Part shown: in pieces, positions 8,384 to 14,923 of the stretch | Layout: every line of letters begins with the position of its first letter | Numbering within the stretch: the first letter of the stretch is position 1 | Assembly: GCA_964465385.1 (NCBI GenBank) | Contig: CAYXIM010000028.1 | Coordinates: 1 to 20,157 of the forward strand | DNA from: JAAYBY01 sp964465385 | Lineage (GTDB): Bacteria > Bacillota > Clostridia > Saccharofermentanales > UBA5734 | DNA length: 20,157 nt | Direction of reading: 5' to 3' | Notes under the pieces: model-generated | What the model was told of the DNA's origin: nothing | Database searches by the model: none | What the model saw: only the letters and a program-made list of their open reading frames with translations | Position numbers and translations under genes: made by a program

Positions 8384-9112
8384 ATGAAAAAACAAGCAGC
8401 CTTTTTTGATATCGATGGCACCATCACCCGGGAAGGGCTGATCAGTGAGCTGTTTCGCAAAATGATCCGCTTTGACCTGATTGATGAAACCAAGTGGCAC
8501 CAGGAAGTCAAACCGGCCTTCACCCGCTGGAACCGACGGGTGGGCGATTACGACCAGTACCTGAAAAAGATGGTCGACATCTACCTGGATGCGGTCACGC
8601 ACGTCAACCCGGTCATGATCCACCATGTGGCCCAAAAGGTGATCGAACAAAACTATGAGCGCGTCTACACCTACACACGGGACCGGCTCAAGTGGCACCG
8701 GGACCAGGGGCACCTGGTCATCGCCATATCAGGTTCTCCAGTTGAGCTGGTCAGGGAACTGTCTGCCAAATACGGCATGGATGACTACAAAGGAACCGTC
8801 TATGAGCTGGGACCAGACGGTTGCTACAGCGGACAGGTTGACCCCATGTGGGATGCGGTCAGCAAAAAAAAGGCTGTTTTGGACATGAGCCACAAGCATG
8901 ACCTGGACCTGGCTGCCTGCTACGCCTACGGCGACACCAGCGGTGACACCGCCATGCTGCACCTGGTCGGCCACCCCTACGCCATCAATCCCACCCGGAA
9001 ATTGATCGAGCAGATTTTGGAAAGCCCCGCCTTGCGTGAAAAAATCTCGATCATCGTGGAGCGAAAAGACGCCACCTACCAGATGGATGTCGCCTGCCTC
9101 AACCTCATCTAA
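8384..9112 (+). CDS. HAD-superfamily phosphatase, subfamily IB (SerB-like)
   Basis: This 242-residue protein has all four HAD motifs: nucleophile motif DIDGT (D9, D11), motif II AISGSP with S116, a lysine around 161-163 (KKK), and motif IV GDTSGD (D184, D188). The spacing, with a helical cap domain between motifs I and II, and the Y-G-D-T-S-G-D form are typical of subfamily IB, which includes phosphoserine phosphatase and related small-molecule phosphatases. The substrate is not determined by sequence. The neighbouring genes are not serine biosynthesis genes, so SerB itself should not be assumed. AGAGGGGGTGA upstream of ATG 8384 is a good ribosome binding site. Confidence 0.88.
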   Translation: MKKQAAFFDIDGTITREGLISELFRKMIRFDLIDETKWHQEVKPAFTRWNRRVGDYDQYLKKMVDIYLDAVTHVNPVMIHHVAQKVIEQNYERVYTYTRDRLKWHRDQGHLVIAISGSPVELVRELSAKYGMDDYKGTVYELGPDGCYSGQVDPMWDAVSKKKAVLDMSHKHDLDLAACYAYGDTSGDTAMLHLVGHPYAINPTRKLIEQILESPALREKISIIVERKDATYQMDVACLNLI

Positions 9113-9163
9113 GCGGATCAGAGGGGTCCTGTAACCTTTGTTTCGGCCCTGTCACGGAAGGTT

Positions 9164-9172
9164 TGTTATAAA
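9164..9172 (+). promoter_or_regulatory. Candidate extended -10 promoter for the DUF438 gene
   Basis: TG at 9164-9165 followed by TATAAA at 9167-9172 forms an extended -10 element about 50 nt before the ATG at 9223. No convincing -35 is visible. It lies beside an imperfect inverted repeat (AACCTT 9133-9138, AAGGTT 9158-9163). Confidence 0.4.
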
Positions 9173-9222
9173 TGATCTGGTGCAGGCTTGCTCAAACCGG
9201 CCTGCGACAGAAGGAGCATCAC

Positions 9223-10443
9223 ATGAAGCAACGGATACATGACTTAACCCAGGCCCTCAAGGATTTGATCGAAGGGGCGCCCCCGCACGAGGTGGCCGGA
9301 CGTTTGACCCAGACCCTGGGACCTATTGCCATTGATGAACTGGCCCATGCCCAACAAGCCCTGATCGACCAGGGCTACAGCGTGGAGGACATTCAACGGG
9401 CCAGCACCCTGCACACCGAGCTGGTCCAGGCACACATCAAGCCCCCGGCTCAAGGGGAAAAGCATTGGCCGCCCGGCCACCCGATCCGGGTTTTCATGGG
9501 GGAAAACCGCGGGCTGGAACGCTTTTTAGACAAGCGGCTCAAGCCTGACCTTGCCGCCTACCTGGCCAGCCAGCAAGAAAAAGACCGGCAAAACCTCCTG
9601 GCGGACGCCCGTGACCTGCAGGCCTGGATCAAGCACTACGACCGCAAGGAAAACCTTTTCTTTCCCTATTTGGAAGAAAAGGACATCACTGCCCCGCCCA
9701 AGGTCATGTGGGGTGTTGATGACATCATCCGGCAGTTGATCGGCTTGTTTGTGGAAGCGCTGGAAGAAGAGCCGGTGCAGCCCAAACGCGTGGAGCTGGT
9801 TTTTGACCGCCTGCTGAGCCAGCTGGTGGACATGATTGATAAAGAAGACAAGATCCTGGTCCCCATGCTTGAAGCCCACTTGCTTGAAGAGGACTGGCAG
9901 CTGATCGCCCAGGAAAGCCAGGTCATCGGCTACGTCTTTAACAAAGGCATTGAAGGGGCATCCAACTCGGATGCGGCAACCTGGCTTAAAGAACAAACGC
10001 AGGGAGCCTCGCTGCCGGCGGCCAGCCGGGAAGGGGTCATCAACTTGCCCAGTGGCCAGCTGACGGTGGCGGAATTGACCGCCATGCTCAACACCTTGCC
10101 AACTGACTTGACCTTTGCCGATAGCCAGGACATCGTCCGCTATTACTCGGAAGGGAAAGACCCCATGTTCACCCGGACCCGGACCATCATCGGCCGGGAC
10201 CTCTACCTGTGCCACCCGCCCCAGCTGGTACCCGTCATTGAAGCGCTGGTCCGCTCTTTCAAGAGCGGAGAAAAGGATGTGGAAACGGTCATCACCCTTA
10301 AAGGCAACCGGACCAACCTGATCCGCTACTATGCGGTGCGTGATGACAAGGGGGCCTACCAGGGGACCCTGGAGGTCACCGAAGAAATTTCCGCCATCCT
10401 GGATTTGGTGGAAGCCAAGAAAAAAGCCGCCCAAAGGGGCTGA
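9223..10443 (+). CDS. DUF438-hemerythrin-PAS protein
   Basis: This 406-residue soluble protein has three parts. DUF438 spans about 5-75. A hemerythrin-like four-helix domain spans about 85-228, with H86, E94, KHYDRKENLFFPYLE around H138/E143, and MIDKEDKILVPM around E208. A PAS-type domain spans about 275-400, including FADSQDIVRYY and the family hallmark C-H-P-P at 330-333. Hemerythrin-like domains bind oxygen, nitric oxide or iron, and the PAS domain suggests sensing. These proteins are common in anaerobic Bacillota and are thought to act in redox or NO/O2 response, but the exact role is not established. The open frame extends upstream to 9172. ATG 9223 is chosen because AAGGAG at 9211-9216 fits. 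A terminator follows, so it is a single-gene unit. Confidence 0.9.
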   Translation: MKQRIHDLTQALKDLIEGAPPHEVAGRLTQTLGPIAIDELAHAQQALIDQGYSVEDIQRASTLHTELVQAHIKPPAQGEKHWPPGHPIRVFMGENRGLERFLDKRLKPDLAAYLASQQEKDRQNLLADARDLQAWIKHYDRKENLFFPYLEEKDITAPPKVMWGVDDIIRQLIGLFVEALEEEPVQPKRVELVFDRLLSQLVDMIDKEDKILVPMLEAHLLEEDWQLIAQESQVIGYVFNKGIEGASNSDAATWLKEQTQGASLPAASREGVINLPSGQLTVAELTAMLNTLPTDLTFADSQDIVRYYSEGKDPMFTRTRTIIGRDLYLCHPPQLVPVIEALVRSFKSGEKDVETVITLKGNRTNLIRYYAVRDDKGAYQGTLEVTEEISAILDLVEAKKKAAQRG

Positions 10444-10462
10444 CGCACACAAAACGTTCGCG

Positions 10463-10498
10463 AACCAGCTTGTGGCTTGCCCATGAGCTGGTTTTTTT
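10463..10498 (+). terminator. Rho-independent terminator after the DUF438 gene
   Basis: AACCAGCT at 10463-10470 pairs with AGCTGGTT at 10486-10493 across a 15-nt loop. The stem runs directly into a T-tract ending at 10498. Confidence 0.85.
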
Positions 10499-10524
10499 AC
10501 GCCGAAAGGCCCATGTGGTAGGCT
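10496..10524 (+). promoter_or_regulatory. Candidate promoter for the methyltransferase
   Basis: TTTACG at 10496-10501 and TAGGCT at 10519-10524 are 17 bp apart. Both hexamers are imperfect and the -35 overlaps the T-tract of the previous terminator, so the call is tentative. Confidence 0.4.
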
Positions 10525-10569
10525 GAAAGTGACAAAGGCAGGGTTTTAAGAAAGCGGGCTGATTGCTTG

Positions 10570-11286
10570 GTGCACAAGAATCCCTATGAAACGATGCCGG
10601 AGGCTTACGATGCCTGGTTTGAACGAAATCCGTTGCTGTTTGAAACAGAACTTGAAGCCATCCGTTCCTTGTTGCCTGATTTTTCCAAAGGCCTTGAGAT
10701 CGGCGCCGGATCGGGGCTTTTCATGGCAGCCTTGGGCCTCAAAGAAGGCATCGAACCAGCTGCCGGCATGCGGGCACGGGCCAAAAGCATACGGGGGCTG
10801 GATCTTATAGGGGGGCGGGCGGAGGCGTGTCCGGTTGCAGATGATCGCTATGACCTGGTCCTGATGGTTACCGTAGACTGTTTTTTAGATGATGTGCCCA
10901 AAGCCTACAAAGAAGTTCATCGCATCCTTCAAGCGGGGGGATCTTTTCTGGTTGCTTTTTTGGATGGTGCCTCGCCTTTGGGAACCGGCCTGCAAGCCCG
11001 AAAAGACTTAAGCCCTTTCTATCAAAGGGCCCGCCTCAACACCAGCCAGCAAATCAAAGCCTGGCTGGCACAAGCCGGCTTGGTCCTGATGGCTGTCCGC
11101 CAGACGGTGTTCAGCCTGGAAAACAGCCGGCAAGCCGTGTGCTCGGGATCCGGATCAGGCCTTTTTGTGGTTATGCGGGCCTTGAAGCCGCTGGCAGAGC
11201 CTGAAAAGGCAAGACGAGAGGAGTCAAATCAATCGGTCGGTCGAAAAGAGCTTTTGCCCCATGACCCGGAACTCCCTGAGTATTAA
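10570..11286 (+). CDS. Class I SAM-dependent methyltransferase
   Basis: The protein is about 238 residues. The N-terminus has YDAWFERNPLLFETE, a lead-in common to small UbiE-like methyltransferases. Motif I is LEIGAGSG near residues 42-49, followed by an acidic position at IEP and motif IV-like YDLVLMVTVDCFLDD. KEVHRILQAGG follows, giving a typical Methyltransf_11 layout. The acceptor substrate is unknown. The start is uncertain: TTG 10567 and GTG 10570 are adjacent, and no strong Shine-Dalgarno sequence is seen. An ATG at 10594 would remove part of the conserved lead-in. The last 20 or so residues are encoded opposite the 3' end of the convergent MATE gene and look like non-homologous tail. 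The gene is not clearly in an operon. Confidence 0.82.
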   Translation: MHKNPYETMPEAYDAWFERNPLLFETELEAIRSLLPDFSKGLEIGAGSGLFMAALGLKEGIEPAAGMRARAKSIRGLDLIGGRAEACPVADDRYDLVLMVTVDCFLDDVPKAYKEVHRILQAGGSFLVAFLDGASPLGTGLQARKDLSPFYQRARLNTSQQIKAWLAQAGLVLMAVRQTVFSLENSRQAVCSGSGSGLFVVMRALKPLAEPEKARREESNQSVGRKELLPHDPELPEY

Positions 11287-12618
11287 AACCCCAGACACGA
11301 TAGCCGCCATCAGGTCAGCGATGGGGCCGGCATACATGATGCCATCAATGCCCATGAACACCGGCAGGAGCAGAAGGAGCGGCAAAAGAAAGATGATTTG
11401 CCGGGTCAAGGACAAGAAGATGCCTTTCTTTGGTTTGCCGATGGAGGTGAAAAAATTTGATGACACGGGCTGCAGGCAGTTGATGAAAGTGAAAAAGAGA
11501 TAAATGCGAAAATAGGAGACGGCAAAATCGAAATACTTGTCCGAGCCGGCACCAAAGATAGAGATGATGGGGCGGGGGATGAGCTGGAACATTAAAAAAG
11601 CCACCAGGGCGATGGAAAAACCGGACCGGCAGGCCAGGACATAGGCCTGTCGGACGCGCTTAAGCTGCCGGGCACCGTAGTTGAAACTGACGATCGGCTG
11701 CATGGCCTGGGAGATGCCGATGATGAACGAAAAGAAAATCATGGCCACCTTGTTGATGATGCCGGCAGCCGCCAGGGGGACCGATTCACCATAAGGAGAC
11801 AAGGCGCCGTAAAAGGTCAGGGATTTGTTCATGGTGATCTGGACCACCATCATGGCCAGCTGGTTGAAAGCCGGGGCCGCACCCAGGGTGATGACCCGGC
11901 TGCTGATGGGCCAGCGGGGGATCAGGTGCTTGATCCGGATGGCGCCGGAGCGGTAGTTTCTGAAGTAATGGACGGCCATGAGAAAAGAGACCAGTTGGCC
12001 GATAACCGTGGCCAGGGCGGCGCCGGCCATGTCCATGTCAAAGGTGAAAATAAAAAGCGGGTCCAATATGGTGTTGATGACGGCACCACTCAGGTTGCAA
12101 ATCATGGCATACCTGGGGTTGCCGTCTGCACGGATCAGGTGGCCACCACCGCTGGATAAAATCAGAAAGGGAAAGCCAAAGGACGTGATGCGGGTGTAGG
12201 TCTGGGCATAAGGCAGCACCTGGTCTGGTGAGCCGAAAAAGGTGAGCAGGGGAGTCAAAAAAGCCTGGGTGATCAGCGTCAAGACAACACCCAGCCCGAT
12301 CAAGAGGCTGACGGCGTTGCCCACATAATGCAGGGCTGTTTTGTCGTCGCCTTCACCCATTTTCAGGTTGAAGGCAGCCGCACCACCAATGCCCAGCAGA
12401 AGGGCAATGGCGATGCAGGAGGTGCTCAGGGGAAAGGCCACATTGGTCGCGGCGTTACCCAGTTCCCCTATTTTTTGACCGATAAAAAACTGGTCGACGA
12501 TGTTGTAAAGGGCACCAACCAGCATGGCAATGATGCTGGGGACAGCAAATTTGCGTAAAAGGCGGCCGATCGGTGCGGTGCCCAGTTCATTTTTTGGCAG
12601 CGTTGCGTGTTGGCTCAT
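11224..12618 (-). CDS. MATE-family multidrug/Na+ efflux transporter
   Basis: This 464-residue polytopic membrane protein has about twelve hydrophobic segments in two homologous halves. It begins with GTAPIGRLLRKFAVPSIIAML and continues with VDQFFIGQKIGELGNAA, the usual start of bacterial MATE proteins (NorM/DinF/MepA-like). Later parts such as ISQAMQPIVSFNYGA match the corresponding region of the second half. MATE transporters export cationic drugs or metabolites in exchange for Na+ or H+. The frame stays open to 13002, but ATG 12618 gives the family N-terminus and avoids running through the divergent ybaK-like gene. Only a weak GGATG-like ribosome site is seen. The 3' end overlaps the convergent methyltransferase by 63 nt. 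Confidence 0.92.
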   Translation of the reverse strand: MSQHATLPKNELGTAPIGRLLRKFAVPSIIAMLVGALYNIVDQFFIGQKIGELGNAATNVAFPLSTSCIAIALLLGIGGAAAFNLKMGEGDDKTALHYVGNAVSLLIGLGVVLTLITQAFLTPLLTFFGSPDQVLPYAQTYTRITSFGFPFLILSSGGGHLIRADGNPRYAMICNLSGAVINTILDPLFIFTFDMDMAGAALATVIGQLVSFLMAVHYFRNYRSGAIRIKHLIPRWPISSRVITLGAAPAFNQLAMMVVQITMNKSLTFYGALSPYGESVPLAAAGIINKVAMIFFSFIIGISQAMQPIVSFNYGARQLKRVRQAYVLACRSGFSIALVAFLMFQLIPRPIISIFGAGSDKYFDFAVSYFRIYLFFTFINCLQPVSSNFFTSIGKPKKGIFLSLTRQIIFLLPLLLLLPVFMGIDGIMYAGPIADLMAAIVSGVLILREFRVMGQKLFSTDRLI

Positions 12619-12659
12619 GGTAGCGGCATCCAATCTGTTCAGGCGCTGTGTGGCCCGAA

Positions 12660-12688
12660 TTTTTATGGTTCTTTTTACCTTAAGCCAA
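12660..12688 (-). promoter_or_regulatory. Candidate promoter for the MATE gene
   Basis: On the minus strand TTGGCT (12688-12683) and TAAAAA (12665-12660) are 17 bp apart, about 40 nt before the ATG at 12618. The -10 is imperfect. Confidence 0.45.
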
Positions 12689-12732
12689 CCTTCCCAAAAA
12701 AGCAACGCGTTCGTGACAGCATCAGGCCTTTT

Positions 12733-12761
12733 TTGAGAAGTCAGCCTCTTTCGTGTAGAAT
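12733..12761 (+). promoter_or_regulatory. Promoter for the YbaK-like gene
   Basis: TTGAGA at 12733-12738 and TAGAAT at 12756-12761 are 17 bp apart. The expected start is about 25 nt before the ATG at 12794, divergent from the MATE gene. Confidence 0.65.
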
Positions 12762-12793
12762 AGGAATTTGAACATCCCCAAAGGAGGAGAACG

Positions 12794-13264
12794 ATGTCAC
12801 ATACAAAGGTCATGGGGTTTTTTATCGAGCAGGGCCTTGAGGATCGCATCCGTGTCCTGGACCAGTCCACCGCAACGGTTGAGCTGGCGGCCAAGGCCAT
12901 TGGTTGCGAACCCAGCCAGATTGCCAAAACCCTGTCTTTTATAACTGATGCAGGGCCCTTGCTGCTGGTTGCAGCCGGGCACGTCAAGGTGGACAACCGC
13001 AAATACAGGGAAACCTTTGGTCAAAAAGCCAAAATGATCCCAGGCGACCAGGTCAAAGCCTTTACCGGCCATGAACCAGGTGGCGTTTGCCCCTTCGCCC
13101 TCAAGGCGTCGATCCCCGTCTACCTGGACGTTTCCTTGCGTGAGCACCAGACGGTTTTCCCGGCAGCCGGCAACCCACAAAGCGTCATTAAATTGTCGGT
13201 GGCGGAGCTGGAGCGCTTGTCGTCGCCCCGCAAATGGGTTGATGTGTGTAAAGCGGCCACCTGA
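12794..13264 (+). CDS. YbaK/EbsC-family aminoacyl-tRNA deacylase
   Basis: This 156-residue protein is a single YbaK/ProX-type editing domain. It has K45 in QIAKTLSF, the position of the conserved catalytic-site lysine, the loop GGVCPFA (96-102), and AAGNPQ (124-129). The family hydrolyses mischarged tRNA, typically Cys-tRNA(Pro) for YbaK or Ala-tRNA(Pro) for ProX-like proteins. Which of these applies cannot be set from sequence alone. The protein acts in the cytoplasm, in trans to prolyl-tRNA synthetase. AAAGGAGGAG precedes the ATG at ideal spacing, and the length is normal. It appears to be monocistronic. Confidence 0.9.
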   Translation: MSHTKVMGFFIEQGLEDRIRVLDQSTATVELAAKAIGCEPSQIAKTLSFITDAGPLLLVAAGHVKVDNRKYRETFGQKAKMIPGDQVKAFTGHEPGGVCPFALKASIPVYLDVSLREHQTVFPAAGNPQSVIKLSVAELERLSSPRKWVDVCKAAT

Positions 13265-13274
13265 TTGCACAGAT

Positions 13275-13288
13275 GACGCCTGAGCGTC
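13275..13288 (+). terminator. Weak hairpin after the YbaK-like gene
   Basis: GACGC (13275-13279) and GCGTC (13284-13288) flank a CTGA loop shortly after the stop codon. Only GTTT follows, so it is at best a weak terminator. Confidence 0.35.
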
Positions 13289-13321
13289 GTTTACAGGCCT
13301 GTCTGAAGCGGGCTGCCTCAA

Positions 13322-13350
13322 TTGACTTTTGGCGGCAGACCCTCTATAAT
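13322..13350 (+). promoter_or_regulatory. Near-consensus promoter for the sugar operon leader
   Basis: TTGACT at 13322-13327 and TATAAT at 13345-13350 are separated by exactly 17 bp. Transcription should start near 13357, about 385 nt before the first gene of the operon. A 10-bp palindrome, ACAGGCCTGT, lies upstream at 13293-13302 and could be an operator. No regulator gene for it is present in the window. Confidence 0.78.
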
Positions 13351-13356
13351 TCAGGT

Positions 13357-13742
13357 GAGCCCGTGGTGAAACCAAGGGCACGTATTTAATGAGAAAACAG
13401 CATCCGTCGATGTAAAATCAGCGCCATTAAGAGAACGATTACATGGGTAAAGATGAACTCAAGGGCAACAGGACAGAATAAAGCGATTTCACCGAAGAGT
13501 TCTTTTGCCCTGTTTTTAGATGCCTCAGGCAGAGGTATGCGAACAAAACAGACATCGGACCGTGTACCTTGAAAAACCAACCGTTTCTTTGGCCAGCGGA
13601 CCCTTTTTCTGGCACCAACAGGGCCGCGGCCGCTGTTCAAGAGGCACAGGAACCTTGTGCCCTGAGCTAGGTAGCCCAAGCAGCGAAGGTTGCTTAAGTG
13701 GTTGTCTTCGACCACAATAAATTTGCACAGGAGGAAAGCAAA
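13357..13742 (+). ncRNA. Long structured leader of unknown type upstream of the sugar operon
   Basis: This is the only gap of more than 300 bases without a convincing gene. Hand folding shows a chain of local hairpins. A terminator-like stem lies at 13462-13511. A 9-bp stem pairs AGGTATGCG (13533-13541) with CGTGTACCT (13561-13569), with two G-U pairs. An AACAG/CTGTT stem spans 13617-13637. GGCACA/TGTGCC spans 13643-13661. A 7-bp stem with a GAAG loop lies at 13678-13695, and a 7-bp stem with a UCUU loop at 13698-13715. The ribosome site AGGAGG at 13729-13734 follows. I do not recognise tmRNA, RNase P, SRP or any riboswitch class I can recall. It may be a leader, a separate small RNA plus leader, or simply untranslated sequence. 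Confidence 0.4.
13462..13517 (+). terminator. Possible attenuator/terminator inside the leader
   Basis: AGGGCAA at 13462-13468 pairs perfectly with TTGCCCT at 13505-13511. GGAC (13471-13474) can pair with GTTC (13499-13502) inside it, and TTTTT follows at 13513-13517. It would end a transcript of about 160 nt from the upstream promoter. The long loop makes it weaker than the other terminators here. Confidence 0.45.
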
Positions 13743-14849
13743 ATGAAGAAGACTCTATCGATTCTGATTGTCTTGCTCATGCTACTTGGACTGGTAGGAT
13801 GCGCAGACAAGGGAGACGCGAAAGGCGGACTGGATATTGGTATCGTCCTGCCGACCCGGGAAGAAACACGCTGGCTGGCAGACGAGGCCAACTTCAAGAA
13901 AATCATCGCTGAACAAAACCTGAACGCTGAAATCCTCTTCAGCCAGAACGACTCGGCAGCAGAAAAGAGCAACGTTGAGACCTTCATCAGCAAAAAAGCC
14001 AAGGTCATCATCCTTTGCCCCTTTGACGCAGCGGCAGCCGTGGCAACCGTTGAGGAAGCCAAAAAAGAAGGCGCGGTCGTGATCTCTTATGACCGGCTGA
14101 TTATGGAAACCGACGGCATCGACTATTACACGACCTTTGACAACCTTTACACAGGCCGTGCCATGGGCCAATACCTGGCCGACCAGGCTGCTGGCCGCAA
14201 AGGACTCAACCTCTATCTGTACTCAGGTGCCCTGACCGACAACAACTCCTACATCTACTTTGAAGGAGCCTGGCAGGTCCTTCAGCCCCTGATTGCGGAT
14301 GGAACCTTTATCGTGCGCAACTGCGAACCGGCCGTCAAGTACAAAGACAAGGCTGAGCTGACCCATGAGGAGCAGTTTGAAATCCTGAGCATCATCGACA
14401 CCGAGTGGGAAATGGAAACCTCCAAAAAACTGGCGGAAGCCCATTTGACCGCGTCCGATGCAGATGCCAAGGGCGAAGTGTTCGTGCTGACCCCTGCGGA
14501 TGATGACTGTGCGCGCGCCCTGTCCGACGTGTTCCGGACGGATGCCGATGTTGACACCTGGCACATCACCGGTGCAGACGGAACCGAAGGTTCGGTCCAG
14601 TACATCATTGATGGCTACCAGAACATGACGGTTTACCAAGACACCTATGTGCTGTGCGAAGCCACCATCGACATTGCCAAAGCCGTGATCGAAGGCAAAA
14701 CCCCGCCGACCAATGCGACATTCAACAACGGCACAAAAGACGTTCCGACAGCGGAATGTGATGCAGTGGTTGTCACCAGAGACAACATTGTCGAAGTCTT
14801 CTTTGAAGGCGGCGTCTACGACGGCGACAAATACGAAAACTGGAAGTAA
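13743..14849 (+). CDS. ChvE-like sugar-binding lipoprotein of an ABC importer
   Basis: This 368-residue protein has a lipoprotein signal peptide with lipobox LVGC, lipidated at C20. It should be anchored outside the membrane. The mature part is a periplasmic-binding-protein type 1 fold. It has the early IGIVLPTREETRW stretch, ISYDRLI (114-120), and GALTDNNSYIYFEGA (162-176), as in ChvE and other multiple-monosaccharide binding proteins. It binds a sugar and delivers it to the permease. The start ATG 13743 has AGGAGG 8 nt upstream. A perfect hairpin separates it from the ATPase gene. The exact sugar is unknown; ChvE relatives bind several aldoses. Confidence 0.92.
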   Translation: MKKTLSILIVLLMLLGLVGCADKGDAKGGLDIGIVLPTREETRWLADEANFKKIIAEQNLNAEILFSQNDSAAEKSNVETFISKKAKVIILCPFDAAAAVATVEEAKKEGAVVISYDRLIMETDGIDYYTTFDNLYTGRAMGQYLADQAAGRKGLNLYLYSGALTDNNSYIYFEGAWQVLQPLIADGTFIVRNCEPAVKYKDKAELTHEEQFEILSIIDTEWEMETSKKLAEAHLTASDADAKGEVFVLTPADDDCARALSDVFRTDADVDTWHITGADGTEGSVQYIIDGYQNMTVYQDTYVLCEATIDIAKAVIEGKTPPTNATFNNGTKDVPTAECDAVVVTRDNIVEVFFEGGVYDGDKYENWK

Positions 14850-14865
14850 GAACAAGACCTAAGCA

Positions 14866-14895
14866 GGCTGGGTGGGCGCATGCGCCCACCCAGCC
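14866..14895 (+). repeat. Perfect 30-bp palindrome between binding protein and ATPase genes
   Basis: GGCTGGGTGGGCGCA (14866-14880) is immediately followed by its exact reverse complement (14881-14895), forming a very stable GC-rich hairpin. No T-tract follows, so it is probably not a full terminator. It more likely protects the upstream lipoprotein message from 3' exonucleases or dampens read-through, as is known for high-level binding proteins. Confidence 0.8.
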
Positions 14896-14923
14896 ACACC
14901 TTTGTCTTAGAAGGGGTGTTTGA

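Noticed and set aside
8384..9112. Calling the HAD phosphatase SerB
   Set aside because: The subfamily fits, but no serine-pathway neighbours or specificity residues could be verified by eye, so no symbol was given.
9526..10452. A 308-codon open frame on the minus strand
   Set aside because: It is antisense to the DUF438-hemerythrin-PAS gene, which is clearly real. The translation has no recognisable motif.
12619..13002. N-terminal extension of the MATE frame upstream of ATG 12618
   Set aside because: The extension would run antisense through the YbaK-like gene start and its promoter, and has no similarity to MATE N-termini.
13621..13637. GC-rich GGGCCGCGGCCGC run resembling a cloning-site artefact
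   Set aside because: It fits into a local hairpin of the leader, and the flanks read as ordinary genomic sequence. There is no vector sequence nearby.
13386..13715. A 109-codon open frame on the minus strand across the leader of the sugar operon
   Set aside because: It contains a hydrophobic C-terminal stretch. However, there is no ribosome site, no recognisable domain, and it runs opposite a strong promoter's transcript. It could be revisited only if homologues exist.
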